DNA from: Chloroflexota bacterium
GTDB taxonomy: Bacteria; Chloroflexota; Anaerolineae; SpSt-313
Direction of reading: 5' to 3'
DNA: 64,000 nucleotides
NCBI GenBank assembly: GCA_029553955.1
Contig: JAKPJZ010000061.1
Coordinates: 1 to 64,000, forward strand
The position numbers and the translations under genes are program-made. Of this stretch, positions 16,435-24,631 are shown piece by piece. Below the pieces are notes generated by a model, which made no database searches, was not told where the DNA came from, and was given only the letters and a program-made list of their open reading frames with translations. Positions within the stretch are counted from its first letter, which is position 1; every line of letters starts with the position of its first letter.

Positions 16435-17100
16435 TCACCAGACTCCCGGCACAAAGCGGTAGCGCACTCTTGCTGCATATGCCTTGTAGCCTTCCAGCTC
16501 GGCGAGCAGGACCCGCTCTTCGTTGACCGTGCGATACGCCAGCAGACCGATCCAGGCCAGCATGGGAACAATGGACGGCCACGAGCCGAAAACCAGTCCA
16601 CTGGTCAGGCCGAGCAGCGACGCGCCCGCATAGTTCGGATGGCGGATGTGGGCATAGGGTCCCGTCGTCGCGACATGGTGCCCGCGCTCGCTCTGGATGC
16701 GGATGCGCGCCGAGAGATACTCGTTGTGCCGCAGTGCCCAGACCACCATCCCCATGGCGCACAGCATGCCTGCCACACCCACTGCTTGCAGCCAGATGGG
16801 GAATCCCGCGCTCCAGTGAAAACGTCCCAGGTCGAATGGCGCGATGACAATGTGCGCCACCCAGGCGATAGCTGTGCCCGTGTTGTAGATGGGTTCTGGT
16901 TTGGCACCACGGCCGGGCTTGAGGCGTTCCCTCGCCACTTCTTCGGACATGGCCAGCGTACTGGCGGCATTAAAGAGCACGCGGATGCCCAGGTAGAGCC
17001 AGATGGAGGGCACGTTGACCGTCCCCGCAATGAGAAACAGCGCCGCACCCATCGGGAACAGGAACAGCGTCGCCATGATAAAGGTGGTTAGTCTCTTCAC
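16435..17100 (-). CDS. Isoprenylcysteine methyltransferase-like membrane protein, paralogue
   Basis: 221 residues. The GTG at 17100 is preceded by GGAGGTCAGCC; the longer frame upstream lacks such a site. The C-terminal pattern is IRIQSERGHHVATTGPYAHIRHPNYAGASLLGLTSG and EERVLLAELEGYKAYAARVRYRFVPGVW, with the H-P motif and ELEGY helix of the family. Five to six membrane helices. It lies 87 bases before the paralogous gene and 56 bases after the small membrane-protein gene, in one leftward operon from the promoter at 17680-17708. Confidence 0.88.
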   Translation of the reverse strand: MKRLTTFIMATLFLFPMGAALFLIAGTVNVPSIWLYLGIRVLFNAASTLAMSEEVARERLKPGRGAKPEPIYNTGTAIAWVAHIVIAPFDLGRFHWSAGFPIWLQAVGVAGMLCAMGMVVWALRHNEYLSARIRIQSERGHHVATTGPYAHIRHPNYAGASLLGLTSGLVFGSWPSIVPMLAWIGLLAYRTVNEERVLLAELEGYKAYAARVRYRFVPGVW

Positions 17101-17156
17101 GGCTGACCTCCGCGCGTACGTACCGGATGCCGGACCAGCCAATGGCGACCATCGCC

Positions 17157-17606
17157 CTATGTCTGTGCGCTCCTGTGGGATGTGACGTTGAGCACGGTGC
17201 TGACGACGAACAGCACCGCATAGACGTACCACAGCGGCTTCCAGACGAGGGCGAGCGGCCACCAGTAGAACATGACAGCCGCCAGGTAGAGGAACACGTA
17301 CGGGCCGAAGACCGGCCAGACGATGGGGCGGCGCCACTGGATCTCCTTGACGTATTCCACCGTGAAGCCGAAGGCGGCCCAGGCGAGGTAGAGCAAGCCG
17401 CCCAGCCACAGTGCCCAGGGCTTGCCGCCCAGGAGCAGGATTACGCTCACAAGAGTGGCGGCAAGGCTCAGCGTATACACGATCCAGCCCCAGCGTATGG
17501 CGAGGGGAAAGCGCCACCTGCGCAGCGCGAAATGCGCGATGAGGACGATCTGGAAGAAGAAGGCGCTGACGACGAAGAGGGTATCCAGGCTGTCGAGGTT
17601 AGGCAT
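17157..17606 (-). CDS. Small four- to five-helix membrane protein
   Basis: 149 residues, start chosen after GCGGAGGTGCAGG. Hydrophobic segments near residues 7-25, 33-55, 60-80, 100-118 and 122-142 (LFVVSAFFFQIVLIAHFAL, IVYTLSLAATLVSVILLLGG, ALWLGGLLYLAWAAFGF, VFLYLAAVMFYWWPLAL). No family recognised. It is first in the operon with the two methyltransferase-like proteins and may be a partner or lipid-binding membrane protein. The function is unknown. Confidence 0.78.
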   Translation of the reverse strand: MPNLDSLDTLFVVSAFFFQIVLIAHFALRRWRFPLAIRWGWIVYTLSLAATLVSVILLLGGKPWALWLGGLLYLAWAAFGFTVEYVKEIQWRRPIVWPVFGPYVFLYLAAVMFYWWPLALVWKPLWYVYAVLFVVSTVLNVTSHRSAQT

Positions 17607-17679
17607 CCTGCACCTCCGCGCCCTACGGGCCGCAACGCTGCCGGCCGAACTCCATCTCTCGCAGTGCTTCTCTGTCATG

Positions 17680-17708
17680 ATTATATCATGCGGTCTGGGA
17701 AGACGCAA
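17680..17708 (-). promoter_or_regulatory. Promoter of the membrane methyltransferase operon
   Basis: On the minus strand: TTGCGT (17708-17703), 17-base spacer, TATAAT (17685-17680), 74 bases before the first start codon. Confidence 0.8.
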
Positions 17709-17805
17709 CGCCTGCCCATGGGCATGTCACAGAAGCACCGATGAGCGGGTCACCTGTTCGCACCTACCCGGTTGGCGGCCGGGCGGCAGGACCGCGCATT
17801 GTGCT

Positions 17806-18321
17806 TCAACGGGGCACCATTCTGTCGAGGTCCTCCTGCGAGAGATGGGGGCACAGGTGCGCCTTGGTGAGGTCAGTGCGCAATGCCGCGGCAAACGCCA
17901 TACAGGTGGGCAAGCCGCACTTCTTGCAGTTCAGCCGGGGCAGGAGCTGGTAGAGGTCCAGCACCTGGGGCAAGGGCCTCTTGCCGGCCAGGTTGGGGCA
18001 CAGGCTGTCACGTCGCCTCCAGATGTCGTTGATGCGCTCGATGATCGCCCTGGCCACATCGTGAGCGTCCTCGGGGTCGTGGACCGGCGAGATGGCGATC
18101 TCATGCGGCCGGAATACGTAGGCCCTGTCGTCGCACTGCCACAGCAGGATGCGATCGCCGTGGCGGTAATCGGTCGGCTGCTCCAGCTCGGCGTTGAGAT
18201 AGGGCAGCGCCTCCGAGATGTCATCGTGCAGGGCAAGAAAGGCATCATAGTGTTCGGCCCCCGGATGGCAGCCTGGGACCACCAGCCTGACCTCGAAACT
18301 GCGGACCAATCCCTCGGGCAC
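17806..18321 (-). CDS. Fe-S cluster-binding protein
   Basis: 171 residues from a GTG preceded by GGAGGTGCCAC. The N-terminal ~110 residues (SFEVRLVVPGCHPGAEHYDAF, DDISEALPYLNAEL, RPHEIAISPVHD, IIERINDIWRRRD) are followed by LLPRLNCKKCGLPTCMAFAAAL and LCPHLS. The four cysteines C-x2-C-x4-C plus a distant C are the [4Fe-4S] pattern of the CdhD/AcsC-like Fe-S domain. It lies 55 bases downstream of the response regulator gene on the same strand. It may sense or transfer electrons; its role is not known. Confidence 0.82.
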   Translation of the reverse strand: MPEGLVRSFEVRLVVPGCHPGAEHYDAFLALHDDISEALPYLNAELEQPTDYRHGDRILLWQCDDRAYVFRPHEIAISPVHDPEDAHDVARAIIERINDIWRRRDSLCPNLAGKRPLPQVLDLYQLLPRLNCKKCGLPTCMAFAAALRTDLTKAHLCPHLSQEDLDRMVPR

Positions 18322-18376
18322 GTGGCACCTCCACACTCCATGGTTGCCGCAAAGGCTGAAAGCTGGCTGCTGCGGG

Positions 18377-19075
18377 CTACTCGGCCAGCCGGTAGCCGAT
18401 GCCGGGCACGGTGAGGATGAGTGACGGGCGGCTGGGGTCGAGCTCGACCTTTTCGCGCAGGCGGCGGATGTGCACGTTGACCGCCTTCTCGCTCTCCACG
18501 TCGGCCTCGTAGCCCCACACGGCGTCGATAATCTGGGCGCGGCTGAGCGCCTGGCCGGGGTGGCGCGCCAGGTAGACGAGCAGGCGGAACTCGGTGGGGG
18601 TGAGGTTGAGCAGCTCGGCGCCACGGCGCACCTGGCCGCGCCGGCAGTCGAGCACCAGGTCGCGCGCGTAGAGCAGCTCGGCGTCGGCGGCGGAGAGCTC
18701 GCCGTAAGCGCGGCGCAGCAGGGCGCGGATGCGCGAGAGCAGCTCGCGCAGGCCGTAGGGCTTGGTCACATAGTCATCAGCGCCCATCTCGAGCCCCAGC
18801 ACCTTGTCCATCTCGTCGCGCTGCACGGTGAGCATGAGGATCGGCTGGCGCAGGCCTATCTGCCGCATCTGCCGGCAGACGTCGAGCCCCGAGCCGTCGG
18901 GCAGGCGCACGTCGAGGATGATCAGATGGGGGCTCTGCGCGCGTGCCTGATGTAGCCCAGCGGCGCCCGTGGCTTGCCAGGTCACGGCGTAGCCTTCGCG
19001 CTCCAGGCCGGTGCGCAGGCTCTGCGCCACGGCGGGGTCGTCTTCGATCAGCAGGATGCGGGTGGGGTCGTTCAT
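18377..19075 (-). CDS. OmpR-family response regulator
   Basis: 232 residues. Receiver domain residues 5-120 with acidic pair EDD (11-13), phosphoacceptor Asp55 in LIILDVRLP and the lysine in YVTKPYG. The OmpR/PhoB winged-helix domain, residues 135-230, contains LTPTEFRLLVYLARHPGQALSR, VNVHIRRLREKVE and ILTVPGIGYRL. The ribosome site is weak (GGAG eleven bases before ATG). No kinase gene is adjacent; the orphan kinase at 8667-10268 is the only one in the window. It probably forms a unit with the downstream Fe-S protein gene. Confidence 0.95.
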   Translation of the reverse strand: MNDPTRILLIEDDPAVAQSLRTGLEREGYAVTWQATGAAGLHQARAQSPHLIILDVRLPDGSGLDVCRQMRQIGLRQPILMLTVQRDEMDKVLGLEMGADDYVTKPYGLRELLSRIRALLRRAYGELSAADAELLYARDLVLDCRRGQVRRGAELLNLTPTEFRLLVYLARHPGQALSRAQIIDAVWGYEADVESEKAVNVHIRRLREKVELDPSRPSLILTVPGIGYRLAE

Positions 19076-19107
19076 GGTGCAGCGCGCTCCTTCAGTCTAT
19101 CGTCTCA

Positions 19108-19135
19108 AGTATACCGCAGCCGGCGCCACCGTCAA
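19108..19135 (-). promoter_or_regulatory. Promoter of response regulator gene
   Basis: On the minus strand: TTGACG (19135-19130), 16-base spacer, TATACT (19113-19108), 32 bases before the ATG. Confidence 0.78.
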
Positions 19136-19224
19136 CAAAAGCCCCTGTCGCGAGTGCATCCCAGAATCGCCGGTGACCGACGGGGACCGATCACCACGAA
19201 GGACACAAAGGGGCAAGGGGCTCG

Positions 19225-19338
19225 CCCGGACTCCCCAACTTGTTAGGGCGCGTCCCGAACAAGTTCGGGACTCTGGGTTGGCTCGCCCGGACTCCCCAAC
19301 TTGTTCGGGACGTGCCCCAACAAGTTGGGGAGTCCGGG
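19225..19338. repeat. CCGGACTCCCCAACTTG hairpin repeats
   Basis: Two units of the same family as the array at 8281-8657, with variants of the internal hairpins (CCCCAACTTGTT, CCCGAACAAGTTCGGG, CCCCAACAAGTTGGGG). The block lies just upstream of the LacI promoter. The gap 19076-19480 otherwise holds two promoters and an operator. Confidence 0.85.
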
Positions 19339-19362
19339 TTGCTTTTCCCGCAAAGCGCCACT

Positions 19363-19392
19363 TTGACAAAAACCCGCCATGCATCGTATAAT
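19363..19392 (+). promoter_or_regulatory. Promoter of LacI-iolMNO unit
   Basis: TTGACA at 19363-19368, 18-base spacer, TATAAT at 19387-19392. The start point would be near 19399, leaving an ~80-base leader that contains the palindromic operator. Confidence 0.9.
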
Positions 19393-19442
19393 GCAGATAG
19401 GTTGTTGCGCGGCCCCTCGGCGGGAGGGGCATTTCTTGGGCA

Positions 19443-19466
19443 GTACCTGCACACGTGTGCAGGTAC
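19443..19466. promoter_or_regulatory. 24-bp perfect palindromic operator
   Basis: Half-site GTACCTGCACAC followed by its exact reverse complement, centred at 19454/19455, about 55 bases downstream of the start point and 14 bases before the LacI ATG. It is probably an autoregulatory site acting as a roadblock. Confidence 0.85.
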
Positions 19467-19480
19467 AGAGGAAGGCACGC

Positions 19481-20491
19481 ATGCCGGTCACGATCAAGGA
19501 CATCGCGCGCGCCGCCGGGGTCTCGCACTCGACGGTCTCGCGCGCGCTCGCCGATAGCCCGCTCATCAGCAGCGAGACCAAGGCCCGCATCCGCCGCCTG
19601 GCCGACGAGATGGGCTACACCCCCAGCGCCATCGGCCGCGGCCTGGTGACGCGCCGCACGGCCACCATCGGCCTGGTCGTGACCACCATCGCCGACCCCT
19701 TTGTCGCCGAGATCGTGCAGGGCATCGAAGACACGGCGCTGAGCCAGCACTACAACACCATCCTCTGCAACTCGAACGCCGAACCGGAGCGCGAGCTCAA
19801 GACGGTGCGCGCGCTGCGCGAAAAGCGCGTCGATGCCATCATCGTCACCTCCTCGCGCCTGGGCAGCCTCTACATGGCCCACCTGCGCGAGGTGGGCGTG
19901 CCCATCGTGCTCATCAACAACCAGCGCGGCGGCGACTATACGCACTCGGTGCTCATCGACGAACGCTGTGGCGGCGAGCTGGCCGGCAGCTATTTGCTGA
20001 GCCTGGGCCACGAGCGCATCGCCTATATCGCCGGGCCCATCTGGGCGCACGCCAGCGGCCTGCGCCTCGCTGGGCTGCGCCAGGCGCTGCAGGCGCGCGG
20101 GCTCAACGTCGCGGCCGACCTGGTGCTGCCGGGCAACGGCCGGCCCGAGGGCGGCGTAGAGGCGGCCGAGGAGCTCCTGCGCCGCGGCTTGCCCGTGACC
20201 GCCGTCTTTTGCTACAACGACATGACCGCCGTCGGCGTGCTGGCTGCCCTGCACCGCGCCGGCCGCCGGCTCCCCGAGGACCTCTCGGTGATCGGCTACG
20301 ACGATGTGGCGATCGGCGCCCACCTGTACCCGCCCCTCACCACCATCGCCCAGCCCAAGTACACCTTGGGCCAACGCGCCATGGAGATGGCCCTGGCCCT
20401 CATCCGCGGCGAGCGCGACGTCCACGACGTCGTGCTCATGCCGGCGCTGGTCGAACGCGGGTCGTGCGCGCGCGTGAGGCGTGAAACGTAA
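19481..20491 (+). CDS. LacI-family transcriptional regulator
   Basis: 336 residues. Residues 1-50 form the LacI helix-turn-helix and hinge (VTIKDIARAAGVSHSTVSRALADSPLISSETKARIRRLADEMGYTPSAIGRGL). Residues 60-330 form the periplasmic-binding-like effector domain (TIGLVVTTIADPFVAEIVQGI, SLGHERIAYIAGP, AVFCYNDMTAVGVLAALH, DLSVIGYDDVAIGAHLYPPLTTI). The ATG after GAGGAAGGCACGC is chosen. It directly precedes iolMNO on the same strand, so it is the likely inositol-route regulator, with an inositol derivative or keto-acid as inducer. Confidence 0.94.
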   Translation: MPVTIKDIARAAGVSHSTVSRALADSPLISSETKARIRRLADEMGYTPSAIGRGLVTRRTATIGLVVTTIADPFVAEIVQGIEDTALSQHYNTILCNSNAEPERELKTVRALREKRVDAIIVTSSRLGSLYMAHLREVGVPIVLINNQRGGDYTHSVLIDERCGGELAGSYLLSLGHERIAYIAGPIWAHASGLRLAGLRQALQARGLNVAADLVLPGNGRPEGGVEAAEELLRRGLPVTAVFCYNDMTAVGVLAALHRAGRRLPEDLSVIGYDDVAIGAHLYPPLTTIAQPKYTLGQRAMEMALALIRGERDVHDVVLMPALVERGSCARVRRET

Positions 20492-20660
20492 TGCGTGATG
20501 CGTGATCCGCGCCACGCAGCACGCGCCACACAGCACGTAACAGCAACAAGTACTGCGCCTTGTGCATCACGCGTCGCGTCTCACGCATTACGCATTACGT
20601 TTCACGTTTTACGTTTTGTGCCTCACGCATTACGTTTTACGTTTCACGTTCTACGCAGTT
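20475..20660. repeat. GTGAAACGTAATGCGTGATG-type repeat tract
   Basis: Direct and inverted copies of ACGTAATGCGTGATGCGTGA words filling the gap between the LacI gene and iolM. The first copy overlaps the final codons of the regulator gene (VRRET ending). The same family occurs at 682-766 and elsewhere. Confidence 0.85.
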
Positions 20661-20684
20661 GTATACATCCAAAGGAGGACACAG

Positions 20685-21839
20685 ATGAAGGCTCTCGTTC
20701 TGACGGCGCAGTGGGAACCCAAGGCCGACTATGAGGTGTCGGACTGGGAGAAGCAGACGGGCAAGGCGGTCACGGGCAACTCGGTGTGGCGCCACCCCAA
20801 GCTCGAGGTCAAGAGCGTGCCCACCCCCAAGATCGCTCCCGACCAGGTGCTGGTGCGGGTGCGCGCCTGCGGCGTCTGCGGCTCCGACATGCACTTTTAC
20901 GAGACCGACGCGCAGGACTATATCCTCTACCCCGGCCTGACCAAGTTCCCCTCCATCCTGGGCCACGAGTTCTCGGGCGAGGTGGTCGAGGTCGGCAGCG
21001 AGGTGGATGACCTCGTGGTGGGCGACAAGGTTACCGCCGAAGAGATGATCTGGTGCGGCCACTGCCGGCCCTGCCGCGACGGCTTCCCCAACCAGTGCCT
21101 GAACCTGGAAGAGATCGGCTTTACCATCGACGGCGCCTTTGCCGAGTACATCGCCATTGGCGCCAAGTACTGCTGGAAGCTGAACGACCTGGAAGGCCGC
21201 TACCAGGGCCAGGCCCTCTTCGACGCCGGCGCCATGGTCGAGCCGGCCAGTGTGGCCTACAACTGCGTCTTTACCCGCGCCGGCGGCTTTCTGCCCGGCA
21301 GCGATGTGGTCATCTTTGGCGCCGGGCCCATCGGCCTCTCGGCGGTCGCCGAGTGCCACGCGGCGGGCGCGGCCAGGCTGATCGTCTTCGAAGTCTCGGC
21401 TTCGCGCCGCGAGCTGGCCAAGAAGGTCGGCGCGACCCACGCCTTCGACCCGCGCGAAGTGGTGCCCCACGAAGTGATCATGGACCTGACCCAGGGCATC
21501 GGCGCCGCGCTCCTCGTCGAGGCGGCCGGCGCACCCGACAAAACCATCCCCGAGATGGAGCAGGCCCTGGCCTTTGACGGCAAGATCGCGCAGGTGGGCC
21601 GCGCAGCCACCAAGGTGCCCATGTACCTCGAGCGCTTCCAGGTGCGCCACGCCCAGTTCTTTGGCGCGCAGGGCCACTCGGGCGACGGCATCTTCCCCCA
21701 CGTCATCAGCATGATGGCCTCGGGGCTGATGGACATGACCCAGACCATCACCAGCCGCTACACGCTCGACAACGCCGTGGACGCCATCAAGCAGTCGACC
21801 GACCGCTCTGGTGGCAAGATTATGGTGCAGGTGCCGTAG
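20685..21839 (+). CDS. iolM: Scyllo-inosose 3-dehydrogenase-like zinc dehydrogenase
   Basis: 384 residues of the medium-chain dehydrogenase superfamily. Catalytic zinc ligands are in GVCGSDMHF and GHEFSGEV; the structural-zinc-like region is WCGHCRPCRDGFPNQC; the nucleotide-binding motif is VVIFGAGPIGLSAV. From memory it closely follows Thermotoga IolM: N-terminal MKALVLTAQWEP, KLEVKSVPTPKI, YILYPGLTKFPSILGHEFSG and AQFFGAQGHSGDGIFPHVI. IolM oxidises scyllo-inosose to a diketo-inositol. AAAGGAGG precedes the ATG. The genes for the next two steps follow. Confidence 0.83.
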   Translation: MKALVLTAQWEPKADYEVSDWEKQTGKAVTGNSVWRHPKLEVKSVPTPKIAPDQVLVRVRACGVCGSDMHFYETDAQDYILYPGLTKFPSILGHEFSGEVVEVGSEVDDLVVGDKVTAEEMIWCGHCRPCRDGFPNQCLNLEEIGFTIDGAFAEYIAIGAKYCWKLNDLEGRYQGQALFDAGAMVEPASVAYNCVFTRAGGFLPGSDVVIFGAGPIGLSAVAECHAAGAARLIVFEVSASRRELAKKVGATHAFDPREVVPHEVIMDLTQGIGAALLVEAAGAPDKTIPEMEQALAFDGKIAQVGRAATKVPMYLERFQVRHAQFFGAQGHSGDGIFPHVISMMASGLMDMTQTITSRYTLDNAVDAIKQSTDRSGGKIMVQVP

Positions 21840-21957
21840 GACGTAATGCGTACTACGTAATGCGTGATGCGTGAGGCGTGTTGCGTGTTCCGTTCACCGG
21901 CGCCAGGCTAACGGAACACGCAATACGCAACACAGTTCACGCATCACGTTTCACGCT
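21838..21957. repeat. ACGTAATGCGT / ACACGCAAT repeat tract
   Basis: Inverted and direct copies (GTTGCGTGTTCCGTT and AACGGAACACGCAAT pair across ~20 bases) between iolM and iolN, without coding potential. Confidence 0.8.
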
Positions 21958-21973
21958 TCTCAAGGAGACAACA

Positions 21974-23065
21974 ATGAGCGACAACAGCGTCCCCAACGCC
22001 CAGCCGTTTTTCGAAGACAACGCCGTCGGCCGCCTCAAGAAGGAGATCTGGGAGGCGTCGGACGAGCAGATCGATCGGATGCTGGCAGAGTACGGCATCC
22101 CCTCGCCCTGCGAGTGGGCCAAGCCGGGCTCGTATATCCAGACGACCATCCGCCACCAGGTGGAGGCGAACCGGCGCAAGAACGACATCGTCATCATCCC
22201 GGTGGGCTGCACCGAGCTGCATGGCCGGCACACCGTCAGCGCCATGGACACCCTCTTCGTCAGCCACATCGCCGAGGGCGTCCGCCGCTACACCGCCAAG
22301 CGCGGCGCACCGGTGAACCTGGCGCTGCCGCCGCTGAACTATGGCTGCCACCCCTACCACCACCTGGGCATGCCGGGCACCGTGATCATCCGCGAGGAAG
22401 TGGCCAAAGAGTTCCTCATCGACACCATGCTCGGCCTGTGGAACGACGGCTTCCGCAAGCAGATCATCCTGAACAACCACGGCCAGCTCTGGGTGCTCGA
22501 GGCGGCGATCCAGCAGTTCTGCAAGCGCTATCACCTGCCGGGCATCTACCGCGTCATCGACTGGCACCGCGCCGTGCGCGAGTCTTTCCGCGTGCGAGAG
22601 CAGGGCGGCGAGTACGAGACCCCCTTCGTCCATGCCGACGAGGCCGAGACCTCGGTGGGCCTGCTGCTCTTCCCCGAGATGGTCGATATGGCGTACGCGG
22701 TCGATACCACGCCGGTGAACTATTTGCCGGCCGGCCACCTCGACAACTCGGTCGACAACTACTGGCGCCCCAGCCGCTGGTCGGAGAGCGAGGGCCACGG
22801 CGCCATCGAGATCGCCGGCACCCCCGAAGGCGTCGTCGGCCGGCCGACGGTGGCCACCGCCCAGAAGGGCAAGCGACCCCTCGCAGCCATCCTGCGCTAC
22901 CTCACCCTCTACTGCGACGACATCCTGGCCGCCTTCCCGGCGGGCAAGGTGCCGCCGGTCGAGATGGTCTCGCTGCGCAGCGAAGCCGAGATGGAGCCCT
23001 ATCTGCGCGAGCCGCTCAGCGAGGGCTGGAAGTCGGTGTACGGCCTGCCCAAGATCGGGTTCTAG
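21974..23065 (+). CDS. iolN: 3-dehydro-scyllo-inosose hydrolase-like (creatininase fold)
   Basis: 363 residues. The core resembles the creatininase/amidohydrolase fold: IIPVGCTELHGRHTVSAMDTLFVSHI, PPLNYGCHPYHHLGMPGTVIIREEV and QIILNNHGQLWVLEAAI, with His, Glu and Asp suitable for a binuclear metal centre. In Thermotoga IolN opens the diketo-inositol ring to 5-keto-L-gluconate. AAGGAGACAACA precedes the ATG. It lies between iolM and iolO; only two bases separate its stop from the iolO start. Annotation rests on family recall and gene order. Confidence 0.82.
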   Translation: MSDNSVPNAQPFFEDNAVGRLKKEIWEASDEQIDRMLAEYGIPSPCEWAKPGSYIQTTIRHQVEANRRKNDIVIIPVGCTELHGRHTVSAMDTLFVSHIAEGVRRYTAKRGAPVNLALPPLNYGCHPYHHLGMPGTVIIREEVAKEFLIDTMLGLWNDGFRKQIILNNHGQLWVLEAAIQQFCKRYHLPGIYRVIDWHRAVRESFRVREQGGEYETPFVHADEAETSVGLLLFPEMVDMAYAVDTTPVNYLPAGHLDNSVDNYWRPSRWSESEGHGAIEIAGTPEGVVGRPTVATAQKGKRPLAAILRYLTLYCDDILAAFPAGKVPPVEMVSLRSEAEMEPYLREPLSEGWKSVYGLPKIGF

Positions 23066-23067
23066 CC

Positions 23068-23889
23068 GTGAAGCTTGCCTTGACCGCCACGCCGGCCGCG
23101 CCGCTCACCGCCCCGCTGCTCGTGCGCGGGCCGGCGGAGGAGGCCCTGCGGCTGGCCGCGGAGCTGGGCTACGACGGCGTGGAGCTGCACCTGCGCCGGC
23201 CGGAGGACATCGACCGCGTGGCGGTGGCCGGGCTGGCGCGCTCGCTCGGGCTCGGCATCCCCACCCTGGGCACGGGCATGGCCGCAGGCGAGGGGCTCAC
23301 CTTTGCCGCCCCCAACCCCGAGGTGCGCCGCCGTGCCGTGGCACGCATCAGGGAGCACATCGCGCTGGCTGCGGAGCTCGGCTCGGGCGTGACTGTCGGC
23401 CTGGTGCGCGGCCGGCTGGGGCAGGAGGCGGACGCACGCGCGGCTGCCCGGCAGGCCTTCGTCGATTGCCTCGACGAATGCTGCCGGGCGGCCGCGGCGG
23501 TGGGCGTGACGCTGTTCCTCGAGCCCATGAACCGCTACGAGTGCGACTATCTCTACACGCTCGACGAGGCGAGCGCCGTCATCGATGAACTGGGGGCGCC
23601 GAACCTCAAGCTGCTGGCTGACACTTTCCACATGAACATCGAAGACGCCAACCTGACCACTGGCATCGCCCGTGCCGGCGGCCGCCTGGGCCACGTGCAC
23701 CTGGTCGACTCGAACCGCTGGGTGCCGGGCTATGGCCACCTCGACGTGCGGGGTGTGCTGCAAGCGCTCGCCGAGAGCGGCTACCAGGGCTACCTGTCGT
23801 TCGAGGCCCTGCCCTTGCCCGACCCGCAGGCCGCGGCCCGTGAGGGTCTGCGCACCGTGCGCAGGATTCTCAGTGGCGTAGGGGCCTAG
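23068..23889 (+). CDS. iolO: 5-keto-L-gluconate epimerase-like TIM-barrel protein
   Basis: 273 residues from a GTG two bases after the iolN stop. A sugar-phosphate isomerase/epimerase barrel with metal ligands in TLFLEPMNRYECDY (Glu), LKLLADTFHMNIED (Asp, His), LGHVHLVDSNRWVPGYGHLD and YLSFEALPLPDP (Glu). The EPMNRYE and DTFHM motifs match the ketose 3-epimerase group that includes Thermotoga IolO, which converts 5-keto-L-gluconate to D-tagaturonate. It is third in the iolMNO operon. The family is certain; the substrate follows from context. Confidence 0.83.
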   Translation: MKLALTATPAAPLTAPLLVRGPAEEALRLAAELGYDGVELHLRRPEDIDRVAVAGLARSLGLGIPTLGTGMAAGEGLTFAAPNPEVRRRAVARIREHIALAAELGSGVTVGLVRGRLGQEADARAAARQAFVDCLDECCRAAAAVGVTLFLEPMNRYECDYLYTLDEASAVIDELGAPNLKLLADTFHMNIEDANLTTGIARAGGRLGHVHLVDSNRWVPGYGHLDVRGVLQALAESGYQGYLSFEALPLPDPQAAAREGLRTVRRILSGVGA

Positions 23890-24060
23890 GAGCGCACTGA
23901 AAAAGTGTCATTGTTGAAATCGAGTCCACAACCCGTAGTGGTGCACGTGCTCCTGATGCCACTACCTGTTGAGCGTTGAGTCGGTCATTGATGGGGTTTT
24001 TCGGTTCGCTCCTAGCCGCAACTCGACGGCCTCTTCCGCGTCCTATTGTCAGACAACTCG
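23890..24060. other. Gap with possible insertion-sequence end
   Basis: No gene visible. The stretch GCACTGAAAAAGTGTCATTG followed by TCGAGTCCACAACCCGTAGT has the look of an IS terminal region (TGACACTTTTTCA on the minus strand) but lacks a second end or any transposase sequence. Its base composition is lower in GC than its surroundings. Weak evidence. Confidence 0.25.
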
Positions 24061-24090
24061 CTCCACATCGACTAGAAGGGGATCTGCAGC

Positions 24091-24429
24091 GTGATCGTCG
24101 CTCGTCAGGAGTACACGGTGGCCTCGGGCAAAGTCGACGAGGCCCTGGCATGGCTGCGGGAGGTGCGCAGTTGGGAAGCGTACCGCTTGATCTACCCCCG
24201 CGGCTGCCGGGTATCGGCCAAGTCGGTCGGCCGGCTGCACAAAGTCGTCGTCGAAGCTCAATACGACAACCTGCAGGAGTACCTGTCGTGTCTGCGCGCG
24301 GCCACGCGCCAGCCCGAGTATGCCCGGTGGCGCCCCAGGCAGCATGAGCTCTGCCTGCACGTCTACGGCTGCTACAGCCGCTGCGGCCCCGACGCTCTGG
24401 AGCTCAGCCCCGCCCCCGGCCTGCCCTAG
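24091..24429 (+). CDS. Small NIPSNAP/Dabb-like protein, unknown
   Basis: 112 residues from GTG. The first 75 residues (MIVARQEYTVASGKVDEALAWLREVR, RLIYPRGCRVS, HKVVVEAQYDNLQEYLSCLRA) resemble dimeric alpha/beta-barrel small proteins of the NIPSNAP/Dabb type. The C-terminal 40 residues contain a cysteine cluster (CLHVYGCYSRCG) that is unusual for that fold and might bind metal. It lies 200 bases after iolO and may or may not belong to that operon. Confidence 0.65.
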   Translation: MIVARQEYTVASGKVDEALAWLREVRSWEAYRLIYPRGCRVSAKSVGRLHKVVVEAQYDNLQEYLSCLRAATRQPEYARWRPRQHELCLHVYGCYSRCGPDALELSPAPGLP

Positions 24430-24435
24430 CCAAAG

Positions 24436-24525
24436 GAGGGAAAACGGGGCGCTGTGCATCCTGCGGCATGGGCCGCTCCGCGGGGCGGCCCATGCCGCAG
24501 GATGCACAGCGCCCCGTTTTCCCTC
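24436..24525. repeat. Long palindrome, 41-bp perfect arms
   Basis: Arms 24436-24476 and 24485-24525 are exact reverse complements. The 8-base centre TCCGCGGG is itself nearly palindromic. It begins 7 bases after the stop of the preceding gene. Confidence 0.95.
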
Positions 24526-24588
24526 ACAAGGGCAGTACCGGTATTCGCGAAGCGTACCAGCCGGTCGCCGGCGGCCATGGCCCGCGCC

Positions 24589-24617
24589 TTGCCAAAAGCT
24601 CCTTTCTGTATTATGAT
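24589..24617 (+). promoter_or_regulatory. Promoter upstream of typA
   Basis: TTGCCA at 24589-24594, 17-base spacer, TATGAT at 24612-24617. The start point would be near 24624, just before the hairpin at 24632-24661. Confidence 0.75.
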
Positions 24618-24631
24618 AAGGGATGAGCCGA

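Noticed and set aside
23890-24060. Complete insertion sequence after iolO
   Set aside because: Only one terminal-like sequence is visible and no transposase remains.
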